Positions 7,007-15,447 of a DNA stretch of 24,141 nt are shown in pieces. Below the pieces are notes generated by a model that was given only the letters and a program-made list of their open reading frames with translations, did no database searches and was not told the origin of the DNA. The position numbers and the translations under genes were made by a program. The stretch comes from CAYYJM01 sp964471755. Its GTDB lineage: Bacteria > Planctomycetota > Planctomycetia > Gemmatales > Gemmataceae. Position 1 is the stretch's first letter, and every line of letters begins with the position of its first letter. The DNA lies in contig CAYYJM010000071.1 of assembly GCA_964471755.1 (NCBI GenBank), positions 1 to 24,141 on the forward strand, in the 5' to 3' direction.

Positions 7007-7154
7007 CAGCGAGCCAGGCCGACGCGGTCGGTCGCCCCGGAGCGATCCGCCCGCACCGCCGCGCTGCCCGATCTGTCGCTACCCCCTGGTCGCGCGGATG
7101 ACCTGCACGGGGCCGCGTTTTCCCTGCGCCTGCGACAACGAAACGGACACCTGA
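6939..7154 (+). CDS. Small Cys-rich protein with C-terminal CPxC zinc-binding-like motif
   Basis: 71 residues from the ATG at 6939, preceded by GGAGAG. The first 40 residues are Arg-, Pro- and Ser-rich and probably disordered. The end contains RCPICRYPLVARMTC and FPCAC, giving cysteines 43, 46, 56, 63 and 65, a short zinc-binding-like knuckle. It overlaps the preceding gene by 68 bp in a different frame; a longer form from 6885 is possible but has no better start signal. Considered real because the Cys spacing is coherent and the start signal good, but the overlap lowers confidence. Confidence 0.45.
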   Translation: MRRRRVLPPESSPKAAEPGPPDDSEPGRRGRSPRSDPPAPPRCPICRYPLVARMTCTGPRFPCACDNETDT

Positions 7155-7185
7155 GTCAGATGTCAGATGAGATGCTCCGAGCCCG

Positions 7186-7210
7186 AGCGAGGGATTGCTT
7201 TTCCCTCGCT
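7186..7210. terminator. Hairpin between convergent genes, possible terminator
   Basis: A perfect 9-bp stem (7186-7194 with 7202-7210) and a 7-base loop lie in the 115-bp gap between the plus-strand cassette and the minus-strand WD40/HEAT gene. There is no T-run directly after it on either strand, so intrinsic termination is uncertain. Just upstream the heptamer TCAGATG occurs twice in tandem (about 7156-7169). Confidence 0.35.
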
Positions 7211-7269
7211 GGCCTTCGGACGGAATGACGACCTGAGACGATTTTTCCGGTTTCCGAGATCCATCCGCC

Positions 7270-10200
7270 TCAGCGCGGTGCCTTCTGGACCTCGATGCGG
7301 GCGTCGTGGGCAAGTTTGCGAAGCTCCTCATCCTCCTGCTTGTTTCCCTCGACCGCGACGAGGGCTTGCAGGATGGTCGATCGATACGGCGCACCCTTCT
7401 TGCAGCCCAGTTCTCGCAACAGAATAATCGTCGTCTGCCGGGCCGCGGCTCGGGCCTGGCCGGCAGGAGTGTCCAGTTTGCCGCCCGAGAAGTCCTTCAC
7501 CAGAGCGTCAGCCAGGTAGGGGATCGCCTCCGGGCCGAGCTTGCGGAGCAGGGCCTCCGCCTCGGCCTTGCCCGCGCCGGCCGTGTCGGGCTCGACCAGC
7601 AGACGACGCACCACGCGCGGCATCAGTTCCTTGGCCTCCACCGCCGCAAAGCTGGCCAGCAGACCGGCGATCTCCAACTCATGGGCGGGATCGTCCTTCG
7701 CCAGGGCCAGCAACACCTTGCCGGCATCGCGCGCCTCGACGCCGACGACCTTCAGCACGTCGATGATCGCTCGCCGCATGGCCTTGACCTCGGGCTCGTT
7801 CTGCTCCAGCAGCTTGATCAGAGCCGGCACTGCCGGGGCCGCCTCCGTCTTCATCTGCTTCAGCAGGCCCAGCACCAGCTTCTGCTGCTCGCGCTTGCGA
7901 CCCTCCAGAATGGAAATCATCTGCGGCACGTGCGTCCGGTTCAGATTCAGCATCGCGAAGATACCGTAGACCTTCTGCCGAACGACCGGGTCGGTATCGT
8001 CCAGGGTTCCGAGAAGAACGCCGACGAGCTTTTTCTTGTCGATTGAACTGGTGATCAGGGCGTCGATGGCCTGGGTGGCGATCTGGGTGTCGGTGTCCTT
8101 GATGGCCCGAATCAGGGCCTCGTGGGTCGCGTCGCTGCTGGAGTCGATCTTGAGCAGTGTGCCGAGAGCCTGGCGGCGTACCTCGACGTTGCCGTCTTTC
8201 TCCAGCCGTTCCCGGACGGCCGGGGCCGCCTCGACGCCGCTTCGACCCAGATTCCCCAGGGCCGTCAGGGCGTACTGACGCACTGGCCGGAGCGGATCCT
8301 TGAGCGACTTCTCCAGCAGCGGCACCTGACGCTTGCTCGGCGTGCCGAGCTTCTCCAGAGCCCGGCCCGCCTCGGCGACGACGTTGGAATCGAGATCGCG
8401 CAGACCATCCAGGATCAGCGGCAGAGCCTCGTCGCCGGCGTCGGGGCCGAGAATGGCCAGCACGGCCAGGGCCTCCTTGCGGACCTGGGCGTCCCGGTCC
8501 TTCGCGCAGGTGAGGATGGTCGGCAGCAGCGGCTTCAGCTCGGCTCCCGGTTCGCGCAGACGTTGCAGGGCGTACACCCGGCCGTCCCGGAATTCCTCTT
8601 CCAGAAGGACGCCCAGGGACGGGGTCGCTCCCTGGCCAAGCGGCCCGATCTGCTTCAGCGTCGAGAGAATCTCCGTCCGCAGAGGGGCCTCCGCGGTCTT
8701 GTAGATGGCGACCAGGTCGGCCAGGGCCGGCCGGGCCTCCGGGCCGAGCTTGCCCAGGGCGACGATCGCCTCCACCTTCGAGCCCTCCTTGAGCTGGGCG
8801 ATCAGATCGACCGTGTTGATCGGCAGATTCCAGACGTGAACGACCCGATCATCACCGGCGGAGACGACCCGGTTATCGGGCAGGAAGGCGACGGCCAGCA
8901 CCGGGGCGAGAGGTGCGCTGAAGGACTGGAGCGGCTTCAGTGTGCCGACATGCCACACCCGAGCGGTGCCGTCCTCGCTGCCGGAGAGGAGCCGACGCCC
9001 CGAGGGATCGACGGCCAGGGCATGGACGCGATTCGTGTGCCCCTTGAACCGGCCGACTTCCTTGCCCTCATCGGCGTCCCACAAACGGATGTCGAAATCG
9101 CGTCGGCCCGGCACGAAGCCGGTCTGGGCCGGGTTGTAGTCGCCACCACCGGCCGAGACCACCTGCTTGCCATCCGGCAGGAAGGCGACTGCGAAGACGA
9201 TGTCATCGTGCCGGCCGACGACGCGGATTTCCTTCTTCGCGTCGAGGTCCCACAGGCGGACGGATTTGTCGCCGCTGCCGGAGACGGCTTGCTTGCCGTC
9301 GGGCGAGAAGGCAACGCCGTGGATCGGGGCGGTGTGGCCGGTCAGCTGGCCGGCCGGGGTGCCGGCCGGCAGATCCCACAGGCGAACGGAATGATCGGAG
9401 CCGCCAGAGAGGAGGCGTTTGCCATCCGGCGAGAAGGCCAGGCAGAAGGCGGCCTTCGCGTGGCCCTTCAGGCGTGCGGCCTCCTTCATCGCCTGCATAT
9501 CCCAGAGGAGGATGTCGGTGGTACCCGGCTTGAAAGCGCCGTTCTCCTCATGGCCGAGCGGAACGATGGCGGCCCAGCGGCCATCGGGCGAGAAGGCGGC
9601 GACGGCGATGCCGTCCGGCTTGACATCCTGGCGCAGGAGCATCTTGCCGGTCGCGGTCTGGAAGCTGCGCAGGGTGTTGTCGCGAGCCAGGATGGTCTTG
9701 CCGTCCTTCTGGACGGTGCCGCCGGCGGCCGTCAGGATCTCGCGTCCCTCCGGCGTGGGTCGGATGGCCAGGATGGGCGAGGTGTGCCCCTTCCACGGTC
9801 CCTCCGGTTCGGGTTCCGGCGTTGGCGTTGGCTCGGGTTCCGGTCCTGGTCCTGGTCCCGGTCCCGGTCCTGGACCTGGACCGGGTGGAAGGTTCTGGGT
9901 TACGTCCTTGGGAGTGGTGACGTCCTGCATCAGCCACCAGGCCAGACCGCCACCGCCGCCGCCGAGAAGGAGCAACAGAACGAGGATCAACACCCCCTTC
10001 GACCCGGACCCGCCCTTGCCCGCCGGGGCTCCACGCTTCGGGGTCGTCTTGCCGCGCCGCGCCGGAGCCGGCTCGTCCTCATCGACGACCTCGACATCAT
10101 CCTCGGCGTCGGCGAAGGCCGGTCGCCGGTTCTTCTTCGGGGCCTCGACCACCTCGACATCATCGACATCGTCCTCGTCGATGACGTCCACGTCGTCCAT

Positions 10201-10359
10201 CTCGTCGCCTTCATCGACGACCTCGACCGCATCGATGTCCTCGTCGTCCTGAGGAACGGTGAGCCGCTTGCCGCAGTCCTGGCAACGGATGACCTGACCG
10301 GCGAACGCGCTCTTGACCTGATCGGTCCAGCCGCACGGACACTCGACGTGGATCGGCAT
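7270..10359 (-). CDS. Membrane-anchored WD40 and HEAT-repeat protein with N-terminal zinc ribbon
   Basis: 1029 residues. In order: zinc ribbon (C7-x-C9 and C26-x2-C29), a strongly acidic segment (38-98, repeated Asp/Glu/Val), a basic stretch, a membrane helix (about 123-144), a Pro-Gly then Pro-Glu linker (158-187), WD40 repeats (about 188-510; units such as HTAPIHGVAFSPDGKQAVSG and SVRLWDL), and HEAT repeats (about 515-1020; for example DAQVRKEALAVLAILGPDA). WD40 propellers and HEAT solenoids are protein-interaction scaffolds, and this combination is typical of Gemmataceae. By topology the zinc ribbon is probably cytoplasmic and the propeller exported. The ATG at 10359 is used; a TTG at 10377 would add six residues with no better start signal. 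No enzyme motif was seen. Confidence 0.9.
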   Translation of the reverse strand: MPIHVECPCGWTDQVKSAFAGQVIRCQDCGKRLTVPQDDEDIDAVEVVDEGDEMDDVDVIDEDDVDDVEVVEAPKKNRRPAFADAEDDVEVVDEDEPAPARRGKTTPKRGAPAGKGGSGSKGVLILVLLLLLGGGGGGLAWWLMQDVTTPKDVTQNLPPGPGPGPGPGPGPGPEPEPTPTPEPEPEGPWKGHTSPILAIRPTPEGREILTAAGGTVQKDGKTILARDNTLRSFQTATGKMLLRQDVKPDGIAVAAFSPDGRWAAIVPLGHEENGAFKPGTTDILLWDMQAMKEAARLKGHAKAAFCLAFSPDGKRLLSGGSDHSVRLWDLPAGTPAGQLTGHTAPIHGVAFSPDGKQAVSGSGDKSVRLWDLDAKKEIRVVGRHDDIVFAVAFLPDGKQVVSAGGGDYNPAQTGFVPGRRDFDIRLWDADEGKEVGRFKGHTNRVHALAVDPSGRRLLSGSEDGTARVWHVGTLKPLQSFSAPLAPVLAVAFLPDNRVVSAGDDRVVHVWNLPINTVDLIAQLKEGSKVEAIVALGKLGPEARPALADLVAIYKTAEAPLRTEILSTLKQIGPLGQGATPSLGVLLEEEFRDGRVYALQRLREPGAELKPLLPTILTCAKDRDAQVRKEALAVLAILGPDAGDEALPLILDGLRDLDSNVVAEAGRALEKLGTPSKRQVPLLEKSLKDPLRPVRQYALTALGNLGRSGVEAAPAVRERLEKDGNVEVRRQALGTLLKIDSSSDATHEALIRAIKDTDTQIATQAIDALITSSIDKKKLVGVLLGTLDDTDPVVRQKVYGIFAMLNLNRTHVPQMISILEGRKREQQKLVLGLLKQMKTEAAPAVPALIKLLEQNEPEVKAMRRAIIDVLKVVGVEARDAGKVLLALAKDDPAHELEIAGLLASFAAVEAKELMPRVVRRLLVEPDTAGAGKAEAEALLRKLGPEAIPYLADALVKDFSGGKLDTPAGQARAAARQTTIILLRELGCKKGAPYRSTILQALVAVEGNKQEDEELRKLAHDARIEVQKAPR

Positions 10360-10449
10360 GATGTCGCTCTCTGGCAAACGGTCTCGGGATGTGGTTCCAG
10401 ATATGGGGGGTATTGTACCGAGAACCCCCCCGTGTTGGGAAGCGTTCGC

Positions 10450-11538
10450 TCAGGTATGAACGGCGTCGAACAGTGGCAGGGCAAACGGAGCGAACAGCAG
10501 GATCGGAATCCAGGCGGCCAGGACCGGCGAGAGCAGGTCGTTCTCGCCCAGGGTGCGGCAGGTCTGGATGACCACGAAGAAGGTGCCGCACAGACCCAGG
10601 CAGCCGCCGACGGAGAGGATCACGTTGCGGTTCTGATCGCGCAGGATCATCGACAGGCCGAGCAGGACGAGCAGCATGCCGACCACGGGCCGGGCCAGAC
10701 GCTGGTGAAAGATGACCGCCATGCCGAGTTGCCGGCTGGCGTCGGCCTTGCACAGCTCGTCCCAGATGCGCTGCGTCGAGGCCCAGATGTACCAGGTCCG
10801 CCGGCGTGTCAGCGAATCGAAGGTCACGTCACGGACGTGCAGGCGGTAGCGCCCCTTATCGACCACCTCAAGGATGGGGTTCGGCTCGATGTCCAGCTCG
10901 GCGGGCGTCGTGCGGGTCAGTTCCCAGACGCCCTGGCGCGGTCCGGTCGAGACGTAGTAAGCCTCCTCGGCCTGGAGGTGAACGAGGTTACCGGCCACGC
11001 CCGCCGGCAGACAGGCACACAGGCCGTGGACGGTCTGCGTCCGGGGAGTGGCCCGGGCTCCGGTGATGTGGACGCCGTTGTGATCGTAGCCAGCCTGGAC
11101 GAGCGTATCTTTTTCGCCGTTGGGGTCGTCCTTGGGGTAGCTCAGGTTGGCGGCCACGCGCGGCAGAAGAAGCTCCTGGTTCAGGGTCGCCAGGCTCAGC
11201 ATCAGGCAGGCGGCGACCAGGACCGGCATCACGATCCGTCGCGTCGAGATGCCGGCAGACAGCAGCGGCAGTTGCTCGTTGTTGCGCTGCATCCAGGCGA
11301 CCGTGAACATGGCCGACAGCAGAATCATGGCCTCAACGAGACGATCAAAGATCTGCGGCAACCGATAGGCGTAGTACAGACCGATCCGCCGGGCCGACTC
11401 GGCAAAGGTCTTCCCCTGGAAGTCGTCCATGTTCGTGAACAGATCGACGACGACGTACAGCGTCAACAGGCTCGTCACGCAGACGAAGAACGCCTTGAAG
11501 AAGCTCAGGATCAACTGGCGGTCGATCAGAGTGATCAT
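10450..11538 (-). CDS. LptF/LptG (YjgP/YjgQ) family permease
   Basis: 362 residues, the usual size for LptF/LptG. The layout is typical: membrane helices at about 10-33, 63-83 and 101-119, a periplasmic beta-rich domain (about 125-270), then three C-terminal helices, beginning near HQRLARPVVGMLLVLLGLSM. These proteins pair with an LptB ATPase to extract lipopolysaccharide from the inner membrane. Only one permease is visible and no lptB or partner is in the window, so which paralogue it is cannot be said. The ATG at 11538 begins MITLIDRQLILSFFKAFF, as in the family. An upstream in-frame start at 11610 would add 24 residues encoded by the heptamer repeat and is rejected. Confidence 0.88.
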   Translation of the reverse strand: MITLIDRQLILSFFKAFFVCVTSLLTLYVVVDLFTNMDDFQGKTFAESARRIGLYYAYRLPQIFDRLVEAMILLSAMFTVAWMQRNNEQLPLLSAGISTRRIVMPVLVAACLMLSLATLNQELLLPRVAANLSYPKDDPNGEKDTLVQAGYDHNGVHITGARATPRTQTVHGLCACLPAGVAGNLVHLQAEEAYYVSTGPRQGVWELTRTTPAELDIEPNPILEVVDKGRYRLHVRDVTFDSLTRRRTWYIWASTQRIWDELCKADASRQLGMAVIFHQRLARPVVGMLLVLLGLSMILRDQNRNVILSVGGCLGLCGTFFVVIQTCRTLGENDLLSPVLAAWIPILLFAPFALPLFDAVHT

Positions 11539-11562
11539 GCCAGGGGCCCCTTTCGGAACGAT

Positions 11563-11629
11563 GAATGATGAACGAGGAACGATGAATCGAATCCATCGTT
11601 CCTCGTTCATCGTTCCTCGTTCATCATTC
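11563..11629. repeat. Heptamer inverted repeat, copy 2 (24-bp perfect stem)
   Basis: Arms 11563-11586 and 11606-11629 are perfect complements over 24 bp with a 19-base loop. They are built of ATGAACG-type heptamers (variants ATGAATG and AGGAACG). The element fills the gap between the phosphatase gene and the permease gene, both on the minus strand, and carries the phosphatase stop codon (11609-11607). Confidence 0.95.
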
Positions 11630-12248
11630 TCTTCCTTGGCTGGTAATGCAGGACGTACTGGCGGACGTATTCGTTGGCTGCGGTGCAGGCTCGATCGCCG
11701 AAGCCGTTGGCGCGCAGCTCCTCGTAGGCCTGTTGATGCGTCCAGCCCTGGTACTCCATGCGGTAGATGGCCGCGAGGATCCCAGTCCGGTGCAGACCGG
11801 CCTTGCAGTGGAACAGAATCGGATACGCCGACGGGTCGTCCATGAGCTTCAGAAACTCGTCCACGGCGGGGGGGCGGGCGTACTTGCCATCGCGCGGCGC
11901 ATCGATGGTCCGCGGATACAGGAGCCCCACGCCGATCAGGCGATAGTCAACGCCGAGCTGCTCGCAGACCTCGCTCTCGCGGATGGAGCGCCGATCGAAG
12001 AAGGTACGCGGCAGGTTCGGGTTGGGATTGTCGTCTTGCAGATTGAGGACCGTGCGGATGCCGTAGGCGCGGATGGCGTTGGCGAAGCCTTCCGCGGTCA
12101 TCTGGCCGGAACGATAGACCTGTCCCGGTTCGATGGCCCGCAGCCGTTTATTTGTCGTGTAGACGAATCGATAAACGAGGATCGGCAGACCCACGATGAG
12201 AGCGGTCATGGTCGCGACGAACAGCAGGAGCGGTAATCGGCGGAGCAT
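11607..12248 (-). CDS. Membrane-anchored protein tyrosine/dual-specificity phosphatase-like protein
   Basis: 213 residues. A hydrophobic helix at 5-27 should anchor the protein or act as an uncleaved signal. The domain has the segments RAIEPGQVYRSGQM (37-50), GIRTVLNLQDD (63-73) and the phosphatase P-loop HCKAGLHRTG (147-156) with nucleophile C148 and R154 (the Cys-x5-Arg signature). This is the DSP-like family often seen in bacteria, which removes phosphate from phosphotyrosine or other phosphomonoesters; the substrate is unknown. The last residues (Met-Met-Asn-Glu-Glu-Arg) come from the heptamer repeat, which supplies the stop. GGAGA lies upstream of the ATG. It precedes the LptF/LptG gene in the same direction. 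Confidence 0.88.
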   Translation of the reverse strand: MLRRLPLLLFVATMTALIVGLPILVYRFVYTTNKRLRAIEPGQVYRSGQMTAEGFANAIRAYGIRTVLNLQDDNPNPNLPRTFFDRRSIRESEVCEQLGVDYRLIGVGLLYPRTIDAPRDGKYARPPAVDEFLKLMDDPSAYPILFHCKAGLHRTGILAAIYRMEYQGWTHQQAYEELRANGFGDRACTAANEYVRQYVLHYQPRKRMMNEER

Positions 12249-12543
12249 CCCTGTCTCCGAGTGCGAGGAATCCCCCGGGTGGCCTTCAGTCCGGAGGGCG
12301 AACTATGCCAGGGCGCGGCGGAAAGTGCAAGGCGAGTCGAGCGAAGCAGGTGGGCGAATGGAGGCCGGGCGGGAGCGCCACCGACGCCCAGTCGTCGCGG
12401 AAGGCCGGAACAGCGCAGGCCCACCGATGCTCCGACGGGAGCGCAGCGACACCGCCTTTCCGAAGCGGCCCGTAGCATCGACGGGGGCGAGCGATTACAG
12501 TGAAGAGAGCGATTCACGTCCTGAGGTCCTGACAGGAGTGGCC
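12249..12543. other. 295-bp intergenic region without recognised gene
   Basis: This stretch separates the divergent phosphatase and secreted-protein genes. Reading frames cross it but have no supporting start signal or recognisable domain. No clear promoter pair, RNA gene or repeat was seen. It presumably carries the promoters of both divergent genes. Confidence 0.5.
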
Positions 12544-14472
12544 ATGTTCCGTCTTCGTGTCGCGGTCCTTGTCCTGTTCCTGGCCGGGCCCGGCTCGGCG
12601 GCGGGGCCGGAACTCCTCGATCTCGCGCCGGCCAACGCGGTGCAGTTCTTCGGCGTCACCGGCCTCAGGCCGTTCACCGGCCGACTCGACAAGATCATCA
12701 CCGAGGCCGATCCCACCCAGATCGGCGTCGCCGCCTTCGGCGATCTCATCGTCGGCCAGCTCGGCCTCAACACGTCGCTCGACCGAGACGCCCCGCTCGC
12801 CATCGCCATCGCCAGTCCGCGCGACGTTCTCGGGAAGAATCTCGAATCGAACTCCAACCCGGACGATTTCACCCGCCTCGTGGTCGGCTGCCTCGGCTTT
12901 CTCGACCAGACGAAACTGGCCCGGGACATGGGCATTGACCCGAAGGCGCTCCAGCCGGAGAAGGTCTTTACCTGGCGGAGCCCGAGCCTTCCGGCACCGC
13001 TGCAGTGTGTCATCCAGGGGAATCGGCTCTACCTCGGTAGCAACGAGAAGGCCCTGATCAGCGTCCGGACCAGCCCGCGTCTGCGTGGTGTCCTGGCCAG
13101 GGACCAGGTCGAGGTGCTGCGGCGTTCCGATGCTCTGCTCGTGTTCAACGCCCGGGCCGTGGGCGAGCCGTGGAAGGAGGCGATCAAGGTGCTGCGTCCA
13201 CTGGCTCCATCGCTGGGCGAGCTGTTTGACCTGGCCGGAGAGATGCAGTTCGCCGCCCTCGGTGTCCGGCTCGATGGCGGCATCGAGGGGCACCTGCTGG
13301 GCCAGTTCGCGAAGGGACCGCGGTCGGCCGGTCTGCTGGAGCGTCTGAGCCGGGGCGGTCACAGCAGCCTGGCCGGACTGCCGCCAAGGGACGGGCTCCT
13401 GTTCGCCCAGGCGGCGGTCGGCGACGGCAAGGAAACGTCCGCGCTGGCCGAGGTGCTCGCCAGCGTCGAGGTGCCCGGCGGACTCGGTCTGCAACGACTG
13501 GTGCCGACCGCCGATCGGCCTCCCCTGCGCAAGGCACTGACGACTCTGTGGCAGTCGCTCACCGGCGACCGTGTGGCTCTGTATCAGACGCGGACGCCAC
13601 GAGTGGGGCAGTTCGCCGGCCTGGCCGTGCTCGACTGCGCCGACCCGGCCGGCTTCCTCGCCAGCATCCGCAAGATGGTTCCCGCCGGTCAACCGGGCGA
13701 ACTGAAGCTCGGCGCAGTCCTTGACGACATCCCTCGGGCGGAACTGGAGAAGCTGATCCGGGATCTGGGCTCCGATGATTTCGACACGCGCGAGAAGGCG
13801 GCTGCCCGATTGTTGCAGATCGGTCGGTCGGCCCTGCCGTTGCTTGGCCCGGCCCGGGAATCAACCGATGCCGAGATCGCTCGCCGGGCGAAGGACCTGT
13901 TCCGCGAGATCAACGCCGGCTTGATCGACCGACGAAACGAGTTGCTGCTCGGTCGGAGTGCCTTCGCGGTGACACCGACGCTAGCTTACCATGCCAGCGT
14001 CGAGAAGCGCGCCGGCCTGGCCGTGGACGTGGTGCAGGTTCGGCTCGACAGCAAGGACGAGTCCCTGGCACCGAAATTGCGTGAACTGCTTGGTGCCGAC
14101 TGGGACAAGATCCGCCTCGTGCGGCGTGATCGCCAGGTGGTCGTCCTGCTCGGCTCCGACACGACCCTCCTGGACGAGGCTCTCGGTCTGCTGGCCCGGA
14201 ACGAGCCGGGCCTGGCGAAGTTGGCCGCCCTGAAGGAGTTCCACACGCAGGCGGACAGCGGTCGAAAACTGGAGATGCACCTCGCTCTGGTCCGGGTGCT
14301 GGCCCTGCTCGAACCGAAGCTGGCCGAGCGGTTCGCGGAGAAGGACCGGGCCGGGATCATTTCGGCCTCGTTCACCGCGGGACCGGATCGCGCACGGCTG
14401 GATCTGTGGATACCAGTGAGCGAGTTGCGCGGCCTCGTCGCCCAGATTCAGCAGGCGCAGAAGGGCGGTTGA
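12544..14472 (+). CDS. Secreted protein with a HEAT-like segment, function unknown
   Basis: 642 residues from the ATG at 12544, preceded by AGGAG. A signal peptide (residues 1-20, hydrophobic core VAVLVLFLAG, then Ser-Ala-Ala) directs export. The body is a long alpha/beta region with repeated features such as DAPLAIAIASPRDV and LYLGSNEKALISVR. Near residues 400-455 it holds the planctomycete HEAT-like unit LIRDLGSDDFDTREKAAARL, which is often found next to WD40 proteins in this group. No catalytic motif is recognised. The first in-frame start at 12196 lies 116 codons upstream, overlaps the divergent phosphatase gene and has no signal peptide, so it is rejected. The next gene follows after 54 bp. 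Confidence 0.75.
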   Translation: MFRLRVAVLVLFLAGPGSAAGPELLDLAPANAVQFFGVTGLRPFTGRLDKIITEADPTQIGVAAFGDLIVGQLGLNTSLDRDAPLAIAIASPRDVLGKNLESNSNPDDFTRLVVGCLGFLDQTKLARDMGIDPKALQPEKVFTWRSPSLPAPLQCVIQGNRLYLGSNEKALISVRTSPRLRGVLARDQVEVLRRSDALLVFNARAVGEPWKEAIKVLRPLAPSLGELFDLAGEMQFAALGVRLDGGIEGHLLGQFAKGPRSAGLLERLSRGGHSSLAGLPPRDGLLFAQAAVGDGKETSALAEVLASVEVPGGLGLQRLVPTADRPPLRKALTTLWQSLTGDRVALYQTRTPRVGQFAGLAVLDCADPAGFLASIRKMVPAGQPGELKLGAVLDDIPRAELEKLIRDLGSDDFDTREKAAARLLQIGRSALPLLGPARESTDAEIARRAKDLFREINAGLIDRRNELLLGRSAFAVTPTLAYHASVEKRAGLAVDVVQVRLDSKDESLAPKLRELLGADWDKIRLVRRDRQVVVLLGSDTTLLDEALGLLARNEPGLAKLAALKEFHTQADSGRKLEMHLALVRVLALLEPKLAERFAEKDRAGIISASFTAGPDRARLDLWIPVSELRGLVAQIQQAQKGG

Positions 14473-14526
14473 CGCCTCGATCGCGCTGGAACCGTTGCGA
14501 TCTCTCGCCTCCGTGAAGGAGTCATC

Positions 14527-15447
14527 ATGACCCGCGCACTGCGGACCCTGCTCGGGGCCGCCATCGACTACGCCGGCCTGTTTCCCCCGGCGAAGTTGCC
14601 GCTGGAGGAGGCGGCCGTCAACTACGCCCGCTACCGCGACGATCCCGACGCCTGGATGCTCGGCAAATTCATCTGTCCGGCCAGTCGACTCGACGAGTTG
14701 GCCGCTCTGGTGCCAGTGTCGCCGACACCGTGGAGCGTCTCCGCCCTGGGTCGAGGCGGCGACACCCTGGCCGCTTGGCTCGACGGCCTGACCCGGGATC
14801 TGGCCCGGATCGAGAGGACGCGCCTGAGCGTGTCCGCCTTCGAGACGCGCCTGCCGGCTGAGGCCTTCACGACGCCGGACGGCCTGGCTCGCTGCCTCGA
14901 CGCCTTCCAGCGGCCCGGCGAGGGGATCTTCCTGGAAGTGCCGGCCGGGCCGGGGTTCCTCGATCGAGCCCACGCCACCATCGACGCTCTGCGTCAGTGG
15001 CCCGGAGCGGGCCTCAAGATCCGCTGTGGCGGCCTCGACGCGACTGCCTTTCCGGACGCGCACACCGTTGTCGATGTCCTCCTCACCGCCGCCATCGCGC
15101 GGGTCCCGCTCAAGGCGACGGCCGGTCTGCATCACCCGCTTCGTCGCTGGGATGACGGTCTTCAGACCTGGATGCACGGCTTCATCAATCTGTTCTTCGC
15201 CGGCCTGCTCGTTCGCGTCTCCCAGGCGACGCGCTTCGCGCGCGTCGAACTCCTGCTGGATCGCGACCCGGATTCGTTCCACTTCCTCGACGACGGGTTC
15301 TCGTGGCGTGGCTTCGCCTGGACCCTGAGGGCCGTCGAGGCGATGCGGGCCGAGCAGATCCTCTCCTTTGGCTCATGCAGTTTCGACGAACCGCGCGACG
15401 ACCTGCGCGAACTCGGCTGGCTCGCTGCTCCAGGAGGTGACACCTGA
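14527..15447 (+). CDS. Conserved protein of unknown function coupled to fumarylacetoacetase
   Basis: 306 residues with no signal peptide and no membrane segment; probably cytoplasmic. AAGGAG precedes the ATG. The sequence opens ALRTLLGAAIDYAGLFPPAK, and alternating strand-helix segments (for example GAGLKIRCGG and RVPLKATAGLHHPL) with several conserved-looking His, Arg and Lys residues suggest a TIM-barrel-like alpha/beta fold; this is a guess from the pattern. The stop and the fahA start share the TGATG overlap, so translation is coupled. The association suggests a role in tyrosine or aromatic catabolism, but I do not recognise the family. Confidence 0.8.
   Translation: MTRALRTLLGAAIDYAGLFPPAKLPLEEAAVNYARYRDDPDAWMLGKFICPASRLDELAALVPVSPTPWSVSALGRGGDTLAAWLDGLTRDLARIERTRLSVSAFETRLPAEAFTTPDGLARCLDAFQRPGEGIFLEVPAGPGFLDRAHATIDALRQWPGAGLKIRCGGLDATAFPDAHTVVDVLLTAAIARVPLKATAGLHHPLRRWDDGLQTWMHGFINLFFAGLLVRVSQATRFARVELLLDRDPDSFHFLDDGFSWRGFAWTLRAVEAMRAEQILSFGSCSFDEPRDDLRELGWLAAPGGDT

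Noticed and set aside
3971..7154. Complete prophage
   Set aside because: Only accessory-type genes are present; no large terminase, portal, capsid, tail, integrase or lysis gene was seen, and base composition does not obviously differ from the surroundings.
9840..9890. Tandem DNA repeat as a separate element
   Set aside because: It is simply the coding sequence of the Pro-Gly linker in the WD40/HEAT protein.
8122..11568. Very long plus-strand open frame opposite the WD40/HEAT and permease genes
   Set aside because: It has no domain, is a composition shadow of the GC-rich antisense codons, and the minus-strand genes have clear WD40, HEAT and permease motifs.
11539..11610. 24-residue N-terminal extension of the permease
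   Set aside because: It is encoded by the heptamer repeat, and the family start is the ATG at 11538.
12196..12543. 116-residue N-terminal extension of the secreted protein
   Set aside because: It overlaps the divergent phosphatase and removes the signal peptide from the N-terminus; AGGAG supports the ATG at 12544.
13981..15282. Minus-strand frame across the secreted-protein and unknown genes
   Set aside because: Low-complexity Gln/Arg/Gly-rich translation; antisense shadow of well-supported plus-strand genes.
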